Assembly (NCBI RefSeq): GCF_013744875.1
Contig: NZ_CP059399.1
Coordinates: 6,448,001-6,512,000, forward strand
DNA from: Nocardia huaxiensis
GTDB lineage: Bacteria > Actinomycetota > Actinomycetes > Mycobacteriales > Mycobacteriaceae
DNA: 64,000 nt
Direction of reading: 5' to 3'
The notes beneath the pieces are model-generated. The model was not told the origin of the DNA, did not search any database, and was given only the letters and a program-made list of their open reading frames with translations. The translations under genes were made by a program, and so were the position numbers. Positions 62,403 to 64,000 of this stretch are shown here, piece after piece (the stretch's first letter is position 1; every line of letters begins with the position of its first letter).

Positions 62403-63820
62403 TCGAGTTCCTCCTCGGCGCGGGCGAGCACGGCGAACTCCTCGTCGGGTGAGTTGGCGACCAGCCGGTGCCTGCTGTACAGGCCGAAATACAGCATGAA
62501 CACGCAGAAGGCGGCGAGGGTCCAACCGGCCGCGACGGGGTCGACCAGGAAGGTCGCCACCACCGCCACACAGGCGATGACGAGCGCGAATCCCGTGGTC
62601 ACCATGCCGCCGGGCGTGCGGTAGGGGCGGCGCATGCCGGGTTCGCGCACCCGCAGCACAATGTGGCTCACCATCATCAGCACGTAGCTCAGCGCCGCGC
62701 CGAAGACGGCCATGTTCAACAACATCGCGCCCTCACCGGTCAGCGACAGCCCGAATCCGATGACGCCGGGCACGATCAGCGCCAGCACGGGGGCCTTGCG
62801 CGCATTGGTGACCGACAGGCTGGTGGGCAGATACCCGGCGCGCGAGAGCGCGAAGGTCTGCCGCGAGTACGCGTAGACAATGGAGAAGAAGCTGGCGATC
62901 AATCCGGCCAGGCCGATGTAGTTGACCGCGGTGGCCGCCGCGCCACTGCCGAGCGCCTCCACCAGCGGGTTGCCCGACTGCGAAAGCTTGTCCGCCCCAA
63001 GCGCTCCCGTGGACAGCACCAGTACCGCCCCGGCGGTGCACAGCAGCACCAGCATGGCCGCGATAATGCCCTTGGGCACATTCTTCTCCGGTTCCCGCGC
63101 CTCCTCGGCGGCCAGCGGCACGCCTTCGACGGCGAGGAAGAACCAGATGGCGAAAGGCACTGCCGCCCAGATCCCGAACGCACCGAAGGGCAGGAACGAC
63201 GAACTGCCGACGGCATTCGCATCCACCGCAATGTCGGTGAGATTGGCGGTGTCGAACTTCCCCCACGCCACAGCGACGAAGATCACCAGGCCGACCAGCG
63301 CCACAATCGTGATGGCGCACATGACTTTCAGCGCCTCGCCCGCCCCGGCGAGGTGGATCCCGATGAAGAGCGCGTACACCGCGAGATACACCCACCACCC
63401 GTCGGTGATTCCGAACAGGTTCAGCGACTCCACATATCCGCCGATGAAGGTGGCGATGGCGGCGGGCGCGATCGCGTATTCGATGAGAACCGCTGCGCCC
63501 GTGGCGAATCCACCCCAGGGCCCGAGCGCCCGCCGCGCGAAGGTGTAGCCCCCGCCCGCCGCGGGCAGGGCCGCCGACAGTTCCGCCATGCCCAGCACCA
63601 TGGCCAGGTACATGCCCGCAATGAGCACGGTGGCGATCAGCAGTCCGCCGAATCCGCCCTGTGCCAGACCGAAATTCCAGCCCGAGTAGTCCCCGGAGAT
63701 CACATAGCTGACCCCGAGCCCGGCCAGCAGCACCCAGCCCGCCGATCCGGTGCGCAGGGTTCGTTTGGCCAGGTACTCGTCGGCGGCCCGGTCCTTCGAT
63801 TGTGTCGCACTTAGTGTCAC
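62399..63820 (-). CDS. eat: Ethanolamine permease (APC family)
   Basis: About 473 residues with 12 predicted helices. TLRTGSAGWVLLAGLGVSYV then ISGDYSGWNFGLAQGGFGG is typical of the Eat ethanolamine importers. The start is uncertain: GTG 63820 has GGAGG 10 bases before it and leaves 79 bp for the divergent promoter; ATG 63877 would add 19 residues and leave only 22 bp. Operon order is eat-eutB-eutC with 4-bp overlaps, so uptake and breakdown are coexpressed. Confidence 0.9.
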   Translation of the reverse strand: MTLSATQSKDRAADEYLAKRTLRTGSAGWVLLAGLGVSYVISGDYSGWNFGLAQGGFGGLLIATVLIAGMYLAMVLGMAELSAALPAAGGGYTFARRALGPWGGFATGAAVLIEYAIAPAAIATFIGGYVESLNLFGITDGWWVYLAVYALFIGIHLAGAGEALKVMCAITIVALVGLVIFVAVAWGKFDTANLTDIAVDANAVGSSSFLPFGAFGIWAAVPFAIWFFLAVEGVPLAAEEAREPEKNVPKGIIAAMLVLLCTAGAVLVLSTGALGADKLSQSGNPLVEALGSGAAATAVNYIGLAGLIASFFSIVYAYSRQTFALSRAGYLPTSLSVTNARKAPVLALIVPGVIGFGLSLTGEGAMLLNMAVFGAALSYVLMMVSHIVLRVREPGMRRPYRTPGGMVTTGFALVIACVAVVATFLVDPVAAGWTLAAFCVFMLYFGLYSRHRLVANSPDEEFAVLARAEEELE

Positions 63821-63899
63821 CTCCCTGATCCTCCGGACCCATGTTGCTGGCACGTAACCAGAGTCTTCCGTCGGCATTACCTCGCGTTACGATCGGCCG

Positions 63900-64000
63900 A
63901 TGGCAGCGAGCACCTATCAGCCACCCTGGGTCCGCACCATCGACCTCGCGCAGGAGTGGCATGCCATCCGGGACTGGTGGCGGCACCCGCAGCGGATCCG
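63900..64000 (+). CDS. Start of an unknown gene, cut by the window edge
   Basis: ATG at 63900 opens a frame that reads MAASTYQPPWVRTIDLAQEW, then HAIRDWWRHPQRI, to the window end. It diverges from the ethanolamine permease gene, so it might encode a regulator or another eut function, but 33 residues do not allow a family call. Confidence 0.4.
   Translation, partial: MAASTYQPPWVRTIDLAQEWHAIRDWWRHPQRI

Overview
The window is GC-rich actinobacterial DNA from a mycolic-acid-bearing organism, most probably Nocardia or a close relative. That call rests on gene content and order, not on a marker search. From the left edge to about 44.45 kb the genes follow, almost one for one, the Mycobacterium tuberculosis block from about Rv2672 to Rv2703: exported hydrolase, aftC, msrB, haem genes hemQ-cgoX-hemE, DUF3000 protein, RNase D-like protein, dxs, TrmA-like methyltransferase, APC permease, ceoB-ceoC, DUF3159, OB-fold protein, hydrolase, DUF3710, dut, DUF3093, DUF4193, cei, suhB, ppgK and sigA. 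Genus-specific genes are spliced into this backbone, among them a threonine dehydratase with its TetR regulator, a tandem-HTH MerR regulator, a glutaminase-STAS-cNMP fusion, an amidase, an epoxide hydrolase with a WYL regulator, a SIMPL protein and a ShbA/SigD-like sigma factor.

Region 1 (0-19.8 kb) covers cell-wall arabinan (aftC), repair of oxidised methionine (msrB), the coproporphyrin branch of haem synthesis (hemE, cgoX, chdC/hemQ) and the first step of the MEP isoprenoid pathway (dxs). Region 2 (19.9-28.1 kb) is accessory metabolism and regulators and carries REP-like palindromes. Region 3 (28.2-33.5 kb) combines an RNA methyltransferase translationally coupled to an APC-type, possibly K+, transporter with two divergent TrkA-type regulatory proteins (ceoB, ceoC). 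Region 4 (33.5-44.45 kb) holds small conserved envelope and nucleotide-metabolism genes and ends in suhB, ppgK and the principal sigma factor sigA.

Region 5 (44.43-50.2 kb) is the most unusual part. The last codons of sigA and its terminator region recur as three diverged copies of about 95 bp (44429, 47059, 50112), all sharing the core TGCGCGACTA. The copies bound two consecutive intervals of about 2.6 and 3.05 kb. The first interval holds degenerate coding remnants and a low-GC gene with an RxxxxH HEPN-type motif. The second holds an HNH nuclease-like protein with eight C-C-C-H finger repeats and an IS5-family element. This looks like two related integrative islands stacked in the 3' end of sigA, each replacing the gene tail and terminator. 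No recombinase is visible in either.

Region 6 (50.4-64 kb) is variable: a tiny-ORF pair, an SMI1/KNR4-type protein, membrane proteins, a frameshifted gene, an Asp-nucleophile alpha/beta hydrolase, a MarR regulator next to an FAD monooxygenase, an MHYT sensor protein, a CPA1 Na+/H+ antiporter, a YdcF-like protein, and a translationally coupled ethanolamine operon (permease-eutB-eutC). The right edge cuts a gene of unknown function.
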